Shown: in pieces, positions 1 to 8,134 of the stretch
Layout of the letters: every line of letters begins with the position of its first letter
Position numbering within the stretch: position 1 is the first letter of the stretch
Assembly (NCBI RefSeq): GCF_007830315.1
Contig: NZ_VLKJ01000003.1
Coordinates: forward strand, 124,001 to 188,000
Source of the DNA: Novosphingobium taihuense
GTDB taxonomy: Bacteria > Pseudomonadota > Alphaproteobacteria > Sphingomonadales > Sphingomonadaceae
Direction: 5' to 3'
DNA length: 64,000 bases
Notes under the pieces: generated by a model
What the model saw: only the letters and a program-made list of their open reading frames with translations
The model's database searches: none
Told to the model about the DNA's origin: nothing
Program-made: the position numbers and the translations under genes

Positions 1-70
1 GAAGGACAATCGGGGAGTGGGCACGGTGCCTTAGCTGAGGGTGGAGGGGTTAGGATATCTACCCCTCCGT

Positions 71-121
71 CAGTCCTTCGGACTGCCACCTCCCCATTTG
101 CACTTCGTGAAAATGGGGAGG
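71..121. repeat. REP-like double hairpin
   Basis: Two adjacent inverted repeats lie just downstream of the leftward kinase gene. CAGTCC/GGACTG closes over a TTC loop at 71-85, and an 11-bp perfect arm pair sits at 89-99 and 111-121. The layout resembles the short dispersed palindromes common in sphingomonad intergenic DNA. It may also help end transcription of the kinase gene, although there is no clear T-tract. Confidence 0.6.
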
Positions 122-131
122 ATCCCAGGGA

Positions 132-1127
132 TCACCCCAGCCGCTTGGCGACGAGATCCTGCAGGTTGGCTTCGGGACGCGCGCCGTAGTGTGAGATCAC
201 TTCGGCGGCGCAGATGGCGCCGAGCGTCAGGCTGGTCGCCAGCGGCTTGTTCCGGACGTAGCCGTAGAGGAAGCCTGCGGCGAAAAGATCGCCTGCGCCG
301 GTGGTGTCGATGACCTTGGCGATCGGTTCGGCTGGCACATGGGCGTGTTCGCCGTTGCTGATGGCGTGGGCGCCGTTCTCGCTGCGGGTGACAACGACCG
401 TAGGCACCTTGGCGGCGAGCTGTTCGAGGCCCGCGTGGAAGTCCTCGATGCCGGTCAGCGCGGCGAGTTCGTGTTCGTTGGCGAAGAGGATGTCGATCTC
501 TCCCGCTTCGATCAGCTCACGGAAATCATCGCCGTGGCGCGAGATGACGAAAGCGTCGGACAAGGTGAAGGCAACCTTGCGACCGGCGTTGCGCGCGGCG
601 GTGATGGCGCGGCGCATGGCCTTGCGCGGCTCTTCCGGGTCCCACAGGTAGCCTTCGAGATAGAGCACGCTGGCCGACGCGATCTGGGCTTCGTCCAGCG
701 CTTCGGCAGGCAGGAACTGCGAAGCGCCAAGGAACGTGTTCATCGTGCGCTGGCCATCGGGCGTGACGAAAATCAGGCAGCGCGCCGTCGGCGGCTCGTC
801 AGCACGCGACGGCGTTTCGAAGGCGATGCCGCCTGCGCGGATATCGTGCGCGAAGACTTCGCCGAGCTGGTCGTCAGCCACCTGGCCGATGAAGCCGCAC
901 TTTGCACCGAGCGCGGCAAGACCAGCAAGCGTGTTGGCCGCCGAACCGCCCGAGATTTCGCGCGCGGGGCCCATGGCGTCGTAGAGTTCCTTGGCGCGGG
1001 CGGTGTCGACCAGGGTCATGCCGCCCTTGGCGAGGCCGAGCCGTTCGATGTCCGCATCATCGCAAGGGGCCATCACATCGACTATGGCGTTGCCGATGGC
1101 GATGACGTCGTAAAGCGGGTCGGACAT
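132..1127 (-). CDS. PfkB-family carbohydrate/adenosine kinase
   Basis: This 331-residue protein is a ribokinase-fold (PfkB) kinase that transfers phosphate from ATP to a sugar or nucleoside hydroxyl. The N-terminal part carries the glycine-rich GGSAANT segment near residues 60-66. The C-terminal part carries the anion-hole signature DTTGAGD at 274-280, whose last Asp is the catalytic base. Overall similarity of sequence features is closest to the adenosine-kinase-like branch found in alphaproteobacteria, which would salvage adenosine to AMP in the cytoplasm. It is monocistronic, with an ATG start. Substrate is inferred only; inosine/guanosine or a sugar is possible. Confidence 0.9.
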   Translation of the reverse strand: MSDPLYDVIAIGNAIVDVMAPCDDADIERLGLAKGGMTLVDTARAKELYDAMGPAREISGGSAANTLAGLAALGAKCGFIGQVADDQLGEVFAHDIRAGGIAFETPSRADEPPTARCLIFVTPDGQRTMNTFLGASQFLPAEALDEAQIASASVLYLEGYLWDPEEPRKAMRRAITAARNAGRKVAFTLSDAFVISRHGDDFRELIEAGEIDILFANEHELAALTGIEDFHAGLEQLAAKVPTVVVTRSENGAHAISNGEHAHVPAEPIAKVIDTTGAGDLFAAGFLYGYVRNKPLATSLTLGAICAAEVISHYGARPEANLQDLVAKRLG

Positions 1128-1279
1128 TCAGGAAGGCTCCGTGATTTCGGGAATGCCCGGTGGCCTAGCCGCTCGCCTGCGTTGCAGCAAGCGCCCGAAC
1201 GCGCCGGTTTGAACGTGGACTGCGCCAGTCCGTCGGAGCCACGGTTGACGATACCGCAAGGGCGGGGCATCCCCGCGCG

Positions 1280-1711
1280 GTGACGTTTCGTGCTGCTGCC
1301 ATTCTGCTTCTTGCCCTCCTGCTCGCTTCGTGCGGTGGGGGAGGGGCGCCTTCGGGCGGCAAGACCTCCGTCGTTCGTTCCGCGCCCGCAGCACCGGTGC
1401 GCACTACCGTTCCGCGCCCTGCGCCGGTGGGCAAGCCAACGGCGCAAGTGCAGATGATCCCGGGGCTGGAAGGCGTGATCGGGTCTGACGCGCTGCAGCT
1501 GGGCCGAGCTTTCGGCACGCCGCGTCTCGACGTGATCGAGGACGATGCGCGCAAGATGCAGTGGAGCGGCACCGCCTGCATTCTCGACGTCTATCTCTAC
1601 CCGCCTGCCAATGGCGGCAAGCCGACCGCGACCTATGTCGATGCGCGGCGCGGTGACGGGCGGGACGTGGATCGCGCGGCCTGCGTGGCAGCGCTCAGGA
1701 AGGCTCCGTAA
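1280..1711 (+). CDS. Putative lipoprotein, unknown function
   Basis: A 143-residue exported protein read from a GTG start. The N-terminus is a hydrophobic signal with a lipobox LASC placing the lipidated Cys at residue 18, followed by a Gly/Ser/Pro-rich linker. The mature part contains a compact region with two cysteines (in GTACILDVYLYP and AACVAAL) that could form a disulfide. I do not recognise the family. The gene converges with the NsrR-like gene and the two coding regions overlap by 17 bp at their 3' ends. No strong Shine-Dalgarno is visible, so the start is less certain than the frame. Confidence 0.7.
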   Translation: MTFRAAAILLLALLLASCGGGGAPSGGKTSVVRSAPAAPVRTTVPRPAPVGKPTAQVQMIPGLEGVIGSDALQLGRAFGTPRLDVIEDDARKMQWSGTACILDVYLYPPANGGKPTATYVDARRGDGRDVDRAACVAALRKAP

Positions 1712-2147
1712 CGGCGCAGGTGGGGGCTGGGGGGATCGCCGCCCACGGTGCGAACGCGGCGACGCCTTCGCGTGAAACATCGGCCAGCGTGTAGCGATCG
1801 AGCACCGCAAGGAAGGCTTCGAGCGCTTCGGCCAGCACGCTGCTCAGCGCGCAATCCTCGCGCAGCGCACAAGTGGCGCAATCGGCAAGGCGCAGGCCAC
1901 GCTCCAGCTTGCGCACCACGTCTCCCACGGTGATCTGGTGGGCTGGCAGAGCGAGCGCGATGCCGCCGCTGCGACCGCGCTGCGACATGGCAAATCCTGC
2001 CTGCACCAGCGCTTGGGCGACTTTTGCCACATGATGGTAGCTCAGACCCTGCTGCGCCGAGAACGCAGGCAGGCTGATCGGCCCATCCTTGCGCGCGAGC
2101 ACGATCAGCAGGCGCAGGCCGAAGTCGGTGTGCTGGGTCAACTGCAT
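1695..2147 (-). CDS. nsrR: Rrf2-family regulator, NsrR-like
   Basis: A 150-residue Rrf2 repressor. The first ~65 residues are a winged helix-turn-helix (starting MQLTQHTDFGLR, with the GRSGG wing near 58-62). Three cysteines at 90, 93 and 99 match the [2Fe-2S]/[4Fe-4S] ligand set of NsrR-type nitric oxide sensors (family knowledge: positions 91, 96 and 102 in E. coli). An in-frame extension of 35 codons exists upstream but covers the operator, so the internal ATG fitting the family N-terminus is preferred. The gene is divergent from a globin gene with a palindromic operator in between, which supports an NO-detoxification switch. IscR/RirA-like function is the alternative. Confidence 0.85.
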   Translation of the reverse strand: MQLTQHTDFGLRLLIVLARKDGPISLPAFSAQQGLSYHHVAKVAQALVQAGFAMSQRGRSGGIALALPAHQITVGDVVRKLERGLRLADCATCALREDCALSSVLAEALEAFLAVLDRYTLADVSREGVAAFAPWAAIPPAPTCAVTEPS

Positions 2148-2189
2148 CCCGGATAGATCGTTTTTCCCCTTGCGAGAATCAAGCAGACA

Positions 2190-2211
2190 AAATACCGGTA
2201 TTTGTAATACC
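2190..2211. promoter_or_regulatory. Palindromic operator between NsrR-like and globin genes
   Basis: The divergent spacer holds three alternating half-sites: AATACC (2191-2196), GGTATT (2197-2202) and, after TGT, AATACC (2206-2211). They form two overlapping palindromes, a 14-bp AAATACCGGTATTT and a 15-bp GGTATTTGTAATACC. It lies 17 bp before the globin start, so a bound Rrf2 dimer would block the globin promoter and could autoregulate the repressor. Assignment to this regulator is inferred from position. Confidence 0.65.
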
Positions 2212-2227
2212 TGATTGGAGATCGCTG

Positions 2228-2671
2228 ATGCGCACCGCTTCCGAACATGCAAAGACCATCGTCAAGGCCACCGCTCCGGTGATTGAGAAGCACGGGGTGG
2301 AAATCACCACCGCCATGTACAAGCGCTTGTTTGAGAACGAAGATGTGAAGGCGATGTTCGATGCCGCCGCGCAGGAAAGCGGTGAGCAGCCGCGCCGTCT
2401 GGCCGCAGCGATCCTTGCCTACTCGAAGAACATCGACAAGCTCGAGAACCTTGGCCCTGCCGTGACGCGAATGGTGCAGCGCCATGTCGAGACGGGCGTG
2501 AAGGCCGAGCATTATCCCTATGTCGCCGCGGCCCTGCTGCCGGCGATTCGCGACGTAGTGGGGGCTGACGTTGCCACCGATGAAGTCCTGGCGGCCTGGG
2601 ACGAGGCATACTGGATGCTCGCCGATATCCTGATCGCCGCCGAAGCGGAAGCCTACGCCGCAGCAGCCTGA
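2228..2671 (+). CDS. Single-domain globin of the flavohaemoglobin type
   Basis: A 147-residue globin that corresponds to the haem domain of Hmp without its reductase domain. The probable proximal (F8) His is H86 in the segment RMVQRHVETG, and the B10 Tyr is Y31 in TAMYKRLF; this Tyr/His arrangement is typical of NO dioxygenase globins. The N-terminal VKATAPVIEKHG segment and the central AYSKNIDKLENL segment also follow Hmp closely. It probably oxidises NO to nitrate or binds O2/NO in the cytoplasm, and would need an external reductase. The NsrR-like repressor gene is divergent and a strong terminator follows. Confidence 0.9.
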   Translation: MRTASEHAKTIVKATAPVIEKHGVEITTAMYKRLFENEDVKAMFDAAAQESGEQPRRLAAAILAYSKNIDKLENLGPAVTRMVQRHVETGVKAEHYPYVAAALLPAIRDVVGADVATDEVLAAWDEAYWMLADILIAAEAEAYAAAA

Positions 2672-2702
2672 ACCCCCAATCAATCGGGCTGATGCTGCAA
2701 CG

Positions 2703-2756
2703 AGCCCGCCTGTCGCGGATCCCCTCCAAAGCGACAGGCGGGCTTTGTCGTTTTCT
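2703..2756. terminator. Intrinsic terminator (convergent junction)
   Basis: A perfect 14-bp inverted repeat (2703-2716 with 2731-2744, beginning AGCCCGCC) is followed by TTGTCGTTTT. It lies between the rightward globin gene and the leftward saccharopine-dehydrogenase-like gene, 4 bp from the latter's stop, and could serve both. Confidence 0.85.
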
Positions 2757-2760
2757 GTGC

Positions 2761-3930
2761 TTACTCCGCAGCGAAGGTGATTTCGGCGTGGGCGCGCAGG
2801 CGATCGACCAGGGCATCGCCGAGGATTGCGCCGGGGGTGCCGATCATGCCGGAGGCCTTGCTTGAGAGCAGGGCAATGCCCGTCTCGGCGATCATGCGGC
2901 TGGTCGAGCCGTAACCCGGATCGTAGCGGCCTTTCACGCCATAGCGGATGGTTTGGCCGTCCGGCATTTCTCCGACGAACAGCACGTCATAGAAGCCGGT
3001 ATCGCGCTCCTCCTTCGATGGGCCTTCGCCGGGCTTGGGATCATCGGGGCGGCCGATGATCGGCGTCTTCGCCATGTGCTCGGCAATGGCCTTGCCCTGA
3101 TCGCCGGGGCCGGTGAGCACCATCTCGTCATAGACGAAATCGGTGCCCCAGACATGGCCGAGCAGGGCGTTGGTGCGGTGGACGTTCTTGGTGTTGATCG
3201 CCGCCATGATGAACGGCGTTTCCCATGATCCCAGCGCATCGTCGTGCTGGACTTTGTCACCGGCAGGTTGAGCGGGGCCTTCGAAGCCGGGGGTGAGGCA
3301 GAAGCTGCTCTGCATCAGCGGGATCAGCGCGGGGTCTTTGCCAAGCGCGGCGAGCGTGGCCTTGAGGCTGGCCGCGGTGCCGCCCGAGGCGGTGCCCTTC
3401 ATGCCGCGCACCCGGCCTTTGACGCGCGGGGCAGGGCGGCCGAACTTCGCCACGGCCTCCTCCTGCAGCATCAGCACACCCAGATCGAACGGGATCGAAT
3501 CGAAACCGCTGGAGAAGCAGATGCGCGCGCCGGTGCGCTTTGCGTCCTCGCCATACTTGTCGATCATCTGGCGCATCCAGACAGGCTCGCCGCAAAGGTC
3601 GGCATAGTCGGTCCCCGCCGCGATGCAGGCGGCAAGCAGGGGTTCGCCATAGAGCTGGTAAGGTCCAACGGTGGTGATGACGACCCTGGCCTGTTCGACC
3701 ATCGCTTCGAGACTGGCGGGATCGGCGGCGTCGGCCACGATCAGCGGGGTGTTCTTGGGCGCGTCAATCAGCGCCCGCACTTCGGCAAGCTTTGCCCCCG
3801 AACGCCCCGCCATGGCCCAGCGCGGGCCTTCCTGACCATAATGCCGCGCCAGATATTCCGCGACCAATCGCCCGGTGAACCCCGTCGCCCCATAGACGAC
3901 GATGTCATAGGGCCTTTGCGACTTCTCCAT
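2761..3930 (-). CDS. Saccharopine dehydrogenase-like oxidoreductase
   Basis: A 389-residue NAD(P)-binding protein of the saccharopine dehydrogenase-like superfamily. A Rossmann motif GATGFTG occupies residues 14-20, followed by MAGRS, which often contacts NADP. The family includes trans-acting enoyl reductases of lipid synthesis as well as genuine saccharopine reductases, so the true substrate is open. It contains no signal peptide. The ATG at 3930 is chosen because the protein begins directly before the Rossmann strand; a longer in-frame extension runs into a REP-like repeat. It stands alone, with repeats upstream and a terminator downstream. Confidence 0.85.
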   Translation of the reverse strand: MEKSQRPYDIVVYGATGFTGRLVAEYLARHYGQEGPRWAMAGRSGAKLAEVRALIDAPKNTPLIVADAADPASLEAMVEQARVVITTVGPYQLYGEPLLAACIAAGTDYADLCGEPVWMRQMIDKYGEDAKRTGARICFSSGFDSIPFDLGVLMLQEEAVAKFGRPAPRVKGRVRGMKGTASGGTAASLKATLAALGKDPALIPLMQSSFCLTPGFEGPAQPAGDKVQHDDALGSWETPFIMAAINTKNVHRTNALLGHVWGTDFVYDEMVLTGPGDQGKAIAEHMAKTPIIGRPDDPKPGEGPSKEERDTGFYDVLFVGEMPDGQTIRYGVKGRYDPGYGSTSRMIAETGIALLSSKASGMIGTPGAILGDALVDRLRAHAEITFAAE

Positions 3931-4020
3931 CAGCCTCTCCGCCTGTTCTCGTTGTGCGGCAAGCTTGGCGAGTTCGGTGGCGAATGCAACCGGATTTAAG
4001 CGGGGGGTTAAGTGCTCGCA

Positions 4021-4155
4021 CACTCCGTCGTCCCGGCGCAGGCCGGGACCCATGGCGCTGGTTGGCTAACACGTTGCCGGAAAGGCACGCGTAAGGTTGT
4101 CAGGCGTGGTTGTGGCGAGAGCTTGTGGGCCCCGGCCTGCGCCGGGGTGACGGTG
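4021..4155. repeat. Inverted pair of REP-like hairpins
   Basis: Two GC-rich hairpins face each other: GTCCCGGC/GCCGGGAC at 4030-4049 and CCCCGGC/GCCGGGG at 4130-4147, with flanks GTCG...CC and GG...GTGACGG that read as inverted copies of one element. This is the layout of a bacterial interspersed mosaic element. It lies between two leftward genes. Confidence 0.65.
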
Positions 4156-4176
4156 AGTTGGTGGGGGCCGGGGTGG

Positions 4177-4731
4177 CTACAGCCGCGGCAGCGTCACGCC
4201 GCGCTGACCCATGTATTTGCCCGCGCGATCCGCGTAGCTTACCTCGCAGGGTTCGTTGCCCTGGAGGAACAGGAACTGGCACGCGCCTTCGTTGGCATAG
4301 ATCTTGGCGGGCAGGGGGGTGGTGTTCGAGAATTCGAGCGTGACGTGGCCTTCCCAGCCGGGCTCGAGCGGGGTGACGTTCACGATAATGCCGCAGCGGG
4401 CATAGGTGCTCTTGCCGAGGCAGATCACCAGCACATCGCGCGGCACCCGGAAGTATTCGACCGTGCGGGCGAGTGCGAAGGAATTGGGCGGGATCACGCA
4501 GACGTCGGTCTCGCGGTCGACCAGGCTCGCGCCGTCGAAATTCTTGGGGTCAACCACGGCGGAATCGACGTTGGTGAAGATCTTGAATTCGCGCGCGACG
4601 CGGGCGTCATAGCCATAGGACGAAAGGCCGTAGCTGATGCAGCCATCGCGGCGCTGGTTCTCGACGAAAGGCTCGATCATGCCCTCGTTCAGCGCCTTGT
4701 CGCGGATCCACTTGTCGGAAAGAATGGCCAA
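4177..4731 (-). CDS. dcd: dCTP deaminase
   Basis: A 184-residue trimeric deaminase that converts dCTP to dUTP, the precursor of dTMP. It has the conserved dUTPase-fold motifs [18 protein letters not shown] and the catalytic Glu in VTLEFSN, and it ends in GKYMGQRG, typical for Dcd. No ATG fits; the start is TTG at 4731 ([10 protein letters not shown]), preceded by GGGAG, which gives exactly the normal family length. It is the last gene of a leftward set with cdd 20 bp upstream, so both act on pyrimidine pools. Confidence 0.95.
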   Translation of the reverse strand: MAILSDKWIRDKALNEGMIEPFVENQRRDGCISYGLSSYGYDARVAREFKIFTNVDSAVVDPKNFDGASLVDRETDVCVIPPNSFALARTVEYFRVPRDVLVICLGKSTYARCGIIVNVTPLEPGWEGHVTLEFSNTTPLPAKIYANEGACQFLFLQGNEPCEVSYADRAGKYMGQRGVTLPRL

Positions 4732-4751
4732 GTCAGGCTCCCAATATGCGT

Positions 4752-5186
4752 TCAGGCGAGATTGGCGGGGCCGAAGGCGTTGGGCAAGAGCACCGAGAGG
4801 CGCATTTCCACGACTTCCTGTGCTCCGACGCAGATCACCAGCGGATCGGTGCCCCCCAATGCCGCCAGTTCGTTGAGCACCTGACGGCAGCGGCCGCAAG
4901 GGCTGATCGCAGCCTCGACCGCGCCCCCCATCCCGCCGAGCACCGCCACAGCAAGCAATCCGCCGCGCCGTCCGGCGTGGCTGGCAATGGATGCGGCCAC
5001 GGTTTCGGCGCAGAGCGAGAGGCCATAGCTGGCGTTCTCGAAGTTCGCGCCGGTAACGATCGCGCCATCATCGAACAGCAGCGCCGCGCCGACGTGGAAG
5101 CCCGAATAGGGCGCATAGGCGGTGTCCATCGCGCGGCGAGCGGCGGCGATCAGGTCTTCGCGGGCATCGGCCAGGACGTCGGTCAT
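4752..5186 (-). CDS. cdd: Cytidine deaminase
   Basis: A 144-residue small (tetrameric-type) cytidine deaminase that hydrolyses cytidine and deoxycytidine to uridine and deoxyuridine. The zinc site is complete: CAE at 59-61, with Glu61 as proton shuttle, and PCGRC at 96-100 giving two more Cys ligands. The substrate-binding NFENASYG segment precedes it. The start overlaps the stop of the GH25-like gene by 4 bp, indicating translational coupling, and dcd follows after 20 bp. Confidence 0.95.
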   Translation of the reverse strand: MTDVLADAREDLIAAARRAMDTAYAPYSGFHVGAALLFDDGAIVTGANFENASYGLSLCAETVAASIASHAGRRGGLLAVAVLGGMGGAVEAAISPCGRCRQVLNELAALGGTDPLVICVGAQEVVEMRLSVLLPNAFGPANLA

Positions 5187-5893
5187 TGTTGCACCACTAC
5201 CCAGTGCAGCGGCGCATTGGCTGCATCCAGCCGCAGACGGTCGCTCGCTGTCCACATCACCCAGGGCCTGCCGGCATAGGCGGGCTCGAGGAAATCCTGT
5301 TCGACCCAGATGTTGCGGTCGATCCGGGCGGCGAGATGGTACTGCTTTTCGAGCGCGCGGGACACCATCAGGATCACCGGCTTTTCGGCGTGCTTTTCCA
5401 CCTGGTTGAGGAAGGTGGTCAGCTCGCTCTGCATCTGCGCCTCGCCCGGGACCTGCTGGCAGGTGCGCGAATCGATGTCGAAGCGGATCGCGGGCGGCAG
5501 CAGATCCTTGTCGCGCGGGACGATGGTGACGAAGTTTGCCGCCTGCGCATCTGCGGACGCGCAAAGATCATAGACGTGGACCGCACCCACCTGCATGCCG
5601 CGCGCACGTGCGGCGATCAGGCCATCGGCGAAGGCGGTATCGCGCGTGGAGATGCCCTCGCTGGCGGTGAGATAGGCAAAATCGGCTCCGGCGGCGCGCA
5701 GCAGGCGCCAGTCGACCGGGCCGATGTCATCGCTCAGCCAGACGCCCTGCACGGGATAGTCGCGCCGGTCGGGCATCCAGGTGCGCGCCTTCCACCAGCC
5801 GATGCCGATAGCGACGAGCACCACCAGCAGCAGGGCTGCCAGCAGGCGCCTGCGCCCCGTGTGCGGGCGGGCAGTGTTCCGTTTCTTCGGCAT
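5183..5893 (-). CDS. GH25-like membrane-anchored protein, active site altered
   Basis: A 236-residue protein with a basic N-terminus, one membrane segment near residues 16-33 and a periplasmic domain of the glycoside hydrolase 25 (lysozyme) fold. The fold is seen from VQGVWLS (48-54), VDWRLLRAAGADFAYLTASEG (read as two blocks, 60-80) and RFDID (137-141). In active GH25 enzymes the first block has an Asp where this protein has Trp52, and the DxE pair is here D139-I-D141. It may therefore be a weak or non-catalytic peptidoglycan-binding relative. It sits between UPF0262 and cdd in one leftward operon, overlapping cdd by 4 bp. Confidence 0.8.
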   Translation of the reverse strand: MPKKRNTARPHTGRRRLLAALLLVVLVAIGIGWWKARTWMPDRRDYPVQGVWLSDDIGPVDWRLLRAAGADFAYLTASEGISTRDTAFADGLIAARARGMQVGAVHVYDLCASADAQAANFVTIVPRDKDLLPPAIRFDIDSRTCQQVPGEAQMQSELTTFLNQVEKHAEKPVILMVSRALEKQYHLAARIDRNIWVEQDFLEPAYAGRPWVMWTASDRLRLDAANAPLHWVVVQQ

Positions 5894-5923
5894 GATGAGA
5901 TTCGCGCGGCCCCGAGTTCTGGT

Positions 5924-6406
5924 TCAGCCCCTGATATGCAGCACGCAGATCAGGGTAAAGAGGCGTCGGGCGGTGGGGAAGTCGGTCTCGATCTTGCCTT
6001 CGAGGCGCTCGAGCAGGGTATCGGCGGCATCGTTGTGGATGCCGCGCCGCGCCATGTCGATCGTCTCGATCTCGGTCGCGGTCGCCTTGCGGATGGCCTG
6101 ATAGTAGCTGTCGCAGATGGCAAAATATTCGCGGATCGGACGGCGGAAACGACCGAGGCCGAGAATCACGGTCTCCAGCGGGTTGCCGCCATCGTCGGCC
6201 ACCGCCAGCACCAGCCGCCCATCGTCGACCGAAAGCTTGAGCCGGTATGGCCCCACGTGCCCCGCTTCGAACGCGCGCAGCGGCTTGAAGGTGTTTTCCT
6301 CGATCAGATCGAAGATCGCAATGCGCCGCTCCTGCTCGATATCGGCGTTGCGCCAGATGATCGTCGCTTCGTCCAGCTCGATATGCGAGATGCGCGGGTC
6401 GGCCAT
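5924..6406 (-). CDS. UPF0262 family protein
   Basis: A 160-residue conserved protein of the UPF0262 family, found mostly in alphaproteobacteria and without an assigned function. Landmarks are RISHIELDE near the start, a central block ETVILGLGRFRRPIREYF and a helical C-terminus rich in acidic and Arg residues. There is no signal peptide or membrane segment, so it is probably cytoplasmic. The ATG has AGGAAG at good spacing. It is the first gene of the leftward UPF0262, GH25-like, cdd, dcd set and is divergent from dnaB. Confidence 0.9.
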   Translation of the reverse strand: MADPRISHIELDEATIIWRNADIEQERRIAIFDLIEENTFKPLRAFEAGHVGPYRLKLSVDDGRLVLAVADDGGNPLETVILGLGRFRRPIREYFAICDSYYQAIRKATATEIETIDMARRGIHNDAADTLLERLEGKIETDFPTARRLFTLICVLHIRG

Positions 6407-6468
6407 ATAGGCTTCCTGTGTTGCAGACGCGTGGGGCTCGGGCAAGGCTTTTGACCCGATGCTCCCCG

Positions 6469-6477
6469 CTATCCACA
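6469..6477 (+). promoter_or_regulatory. DnaA-box-like site upstream of dnaB
   Basis: CTATCCACA differs by one base from the DnaA consensus TTATCCACA and lies 48 bp before the chosen dnaB start, in the divergent spacer. A role in coordinating dnaB expression with initiation is plausible, but a single 8/9 match is weak evidence. Confidence 0.3.
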
Positions 6478-6524
6478 GGGGCGATGCATTGCCGGATCGG
6501 GCCGGTTCGGGCACTATGCTGCCC

Positions 6525-8042
6525 ATGTCCGCCAGCGAAGCCATTCTCACCCGCGAACCGTCAGAGATTCGTGCACTCCCCTCGAACGTCGAAGCCGAGG
6601 CGGCGTTTCTGGGCGCAGTGCTGATCGACAACCGCATCCTTGAAGAACTGCAGACCCCGCTCAAGCCCGAACACTTCTTTGCCGCCGTGCACGGCCGCGT
6701 TTTCGAGCGGATCATGGCGCTGATCGACCGCAAGGCGGTGGTCACCCCGGTCACGCTCAAGCCCTATTTCGAAGCGGACGAGGGGCTCAAGGAACTGGGG
6801 GGCGTTGCCTACCTCGCGCGATTGACCTCGGACGGGCAGGGCCTGCTCAACCCGCGCGAACTGGCCGAGCAGGTCTATGACCTTGCGCTGCTGCGCGAGC
6901 TGATCTCGGTTGGTCGCAACCTTGTCGAGGGCGCGCTTGATACCAGCGACTCAGTCGCCCCGCTGGAGCAGGTGGAGAAGGCCGAAGCCGCGCTCTACGC
7001 TGTGGCCGAAGGCGCGCAGACCGGCAGCGAAGCACAGAGCTTTGCGCAAGCCACGCGCGCCTCGCTCGAAATGATCGAGAAGGCGCTGCTCTCGGGCGGC
7101 CACATTTCGGGCAAGACCACGGGCCTGACCTCGGTCAACGAGAAGATCGGTGGCCTTCACGATTCCGACCTTATCATTCTCGCCGGACGTCCCGGCATGG
7201 GCAAGACCTCGCTCGTCACCAACATCGCGTTCAATGCCGCTGACCGGCTGCGGCGTGATCTGTCGGACGGCATTGCGCTCAAGGATTCGGTCGGGGCAGG
7301 GGTCGCCTTCTTCAGCCTGGAAATGAGCGCGGACCAGCTCGCCACGCGTATCCTTGCCGAACAATCGGGCATCAGCTCCGAATCGCTGCGCATGGGCCGC
7401 ATCAGCCGCGAAGATTTCCAGCAGTTGTCTTTCGCCAGCCAGCGCCTTGCCGAACTGCCACTCTATATCGACGACACCCCGGCGCTGACGATCGGCTCCC
7501 TTCGCGCCCGCGCCCGCCGGTTGAAGCGCCGCCACGACATCGGCCTGATCATCGTCGACTACCTGCAGCTGCTGCAAGGATCGGGCCGCAGCGACAACCG
7601 CGTCAACGAAATCTCGGAAATTTCGCGCGGACTCAAGACTTTGGCCAAGGAATTGTCGGTCCCGGTGATCGCGCTCTCGCAGCTATCGCGTGCGGTGGAA
7701 CAGCGCGACGACAAGCGTCCGATGCTGTCGGACCTGCGCGAATCGGGCTCGATCGAGCAGGACGCCGACATGGTCTGGTTCGTGTTCCGCGAGGACTACT
7801 ACGTCGCCGCCAAGGAACCCAAGGTGCCGCAAGGCAACGACGATTCGAAGATCCAGGAAGCCCACGCCGCATGGCAGGCCGAGATGGAGAGGGTCTATGG
7901 CCTTGCCGAACTGATCGTCGCCAAGCAACGCCACGGCTCTACCGGCAAGGTCCGCCTGCGTTTCGAAGCGCGCATCACCCGGTTCTCCGACCTTGCGCCC
8001 GACGACATGCGCGCGGCCTATGGCGGTGGGGACGACGAGTAG
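6525..8042 (+). CDS. dnaB: Replicative DNA helicase DnaB
   Basis: A 505-residue ring helicase that unwinds DNA ahead of the replisome. The N-terminal primase-interacting domain starts at PSNVEAEAAFLGA (~19-31). The RecA-type motor carries Walker A GRPGMGKT at 221-228, the Walker B region LIIVDYLQLL and the LSQLSRAVEQR block. Two insertions (around RRDLSDGIALKDSVGAG and around KEPKVPQGNDDSK) are typical of alphaproteobacterial DnaB. Two ATG codons nine bases apart (6516 and 6525) are possible; the second is used. No convincing Shine-Dalgarno precedes either. Confidence 0.97.
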   Translation: MSASEAILTREPSEIRALPSNVEAEAAFLGAVLIDNRILEELQTPLKPEHFFAAVHGRVFERIMALIDRKAVVTPVTLKPYFEADEGLKELGGVAYLARLTSDGQGLLNPRELAEQVYDLALLRELISVGRNLVEGALDTSDSVAPLEQVEKAEAALYAVAEGAQTGSEAQSFAQATRASLEMIEKALLSGGHISGKTTGLTSVNEKIGGLHDSDLIILAGRPGMGKTSLVTNIAFNAADRLRRDLSDGIALKDSVGAGVAFFSLEMSADQLATRILAEQSGISSESLRMGRISREDFQQLSFASQRLAELPLYIDDTPALTIGSLRARARRLKRRHDIGLIIVDYLQLLQGSGRSDNRVNEISEISRGLKTLAKELSVPVIALSQLSRAVEQRDDKRPMLSDLRESGSIEQDADMVWFVFREDYYVAAKEPKVPQGNDDSKIQEAHAAWQAEMERVYGLAELIVAKQRHGSTGKVRLRFEARITRFSDLAPDDMRAAYGGGDDE

Positions 8043-8066
8043 GGCTTCAGGCTCCTACGCGAATCC

Positions 8067-8095
8067 TTGACTTTTCCACACCCCCGGCCTAACTG
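8067..8095 (+). promoter_or_regulatory. Candidate promoter of rpoZ
   Basis: TTGACT at 8067-8072 is a good -35 match. A 17-bp spacer leads to TAACTG at 8090-8095, a poor -10. It lies 40 bp before the rpoZ start, which has TTGGAG as ribosome binding site. Confidence 0.4.
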
Positions 8096-8134
8096 CCGTC
8101 CTTTCCGTAATTCTCAAGTGATTGGAGTGCCCTG

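Noticed and set aside
2761..3930. Calling the saccharopine-like gene a true lysine-pathway enzyme
   Set aside because: The superfamily is heterogeneous and no other lysine or aminoadipate gene is nearby, so only the fold-level name is used.
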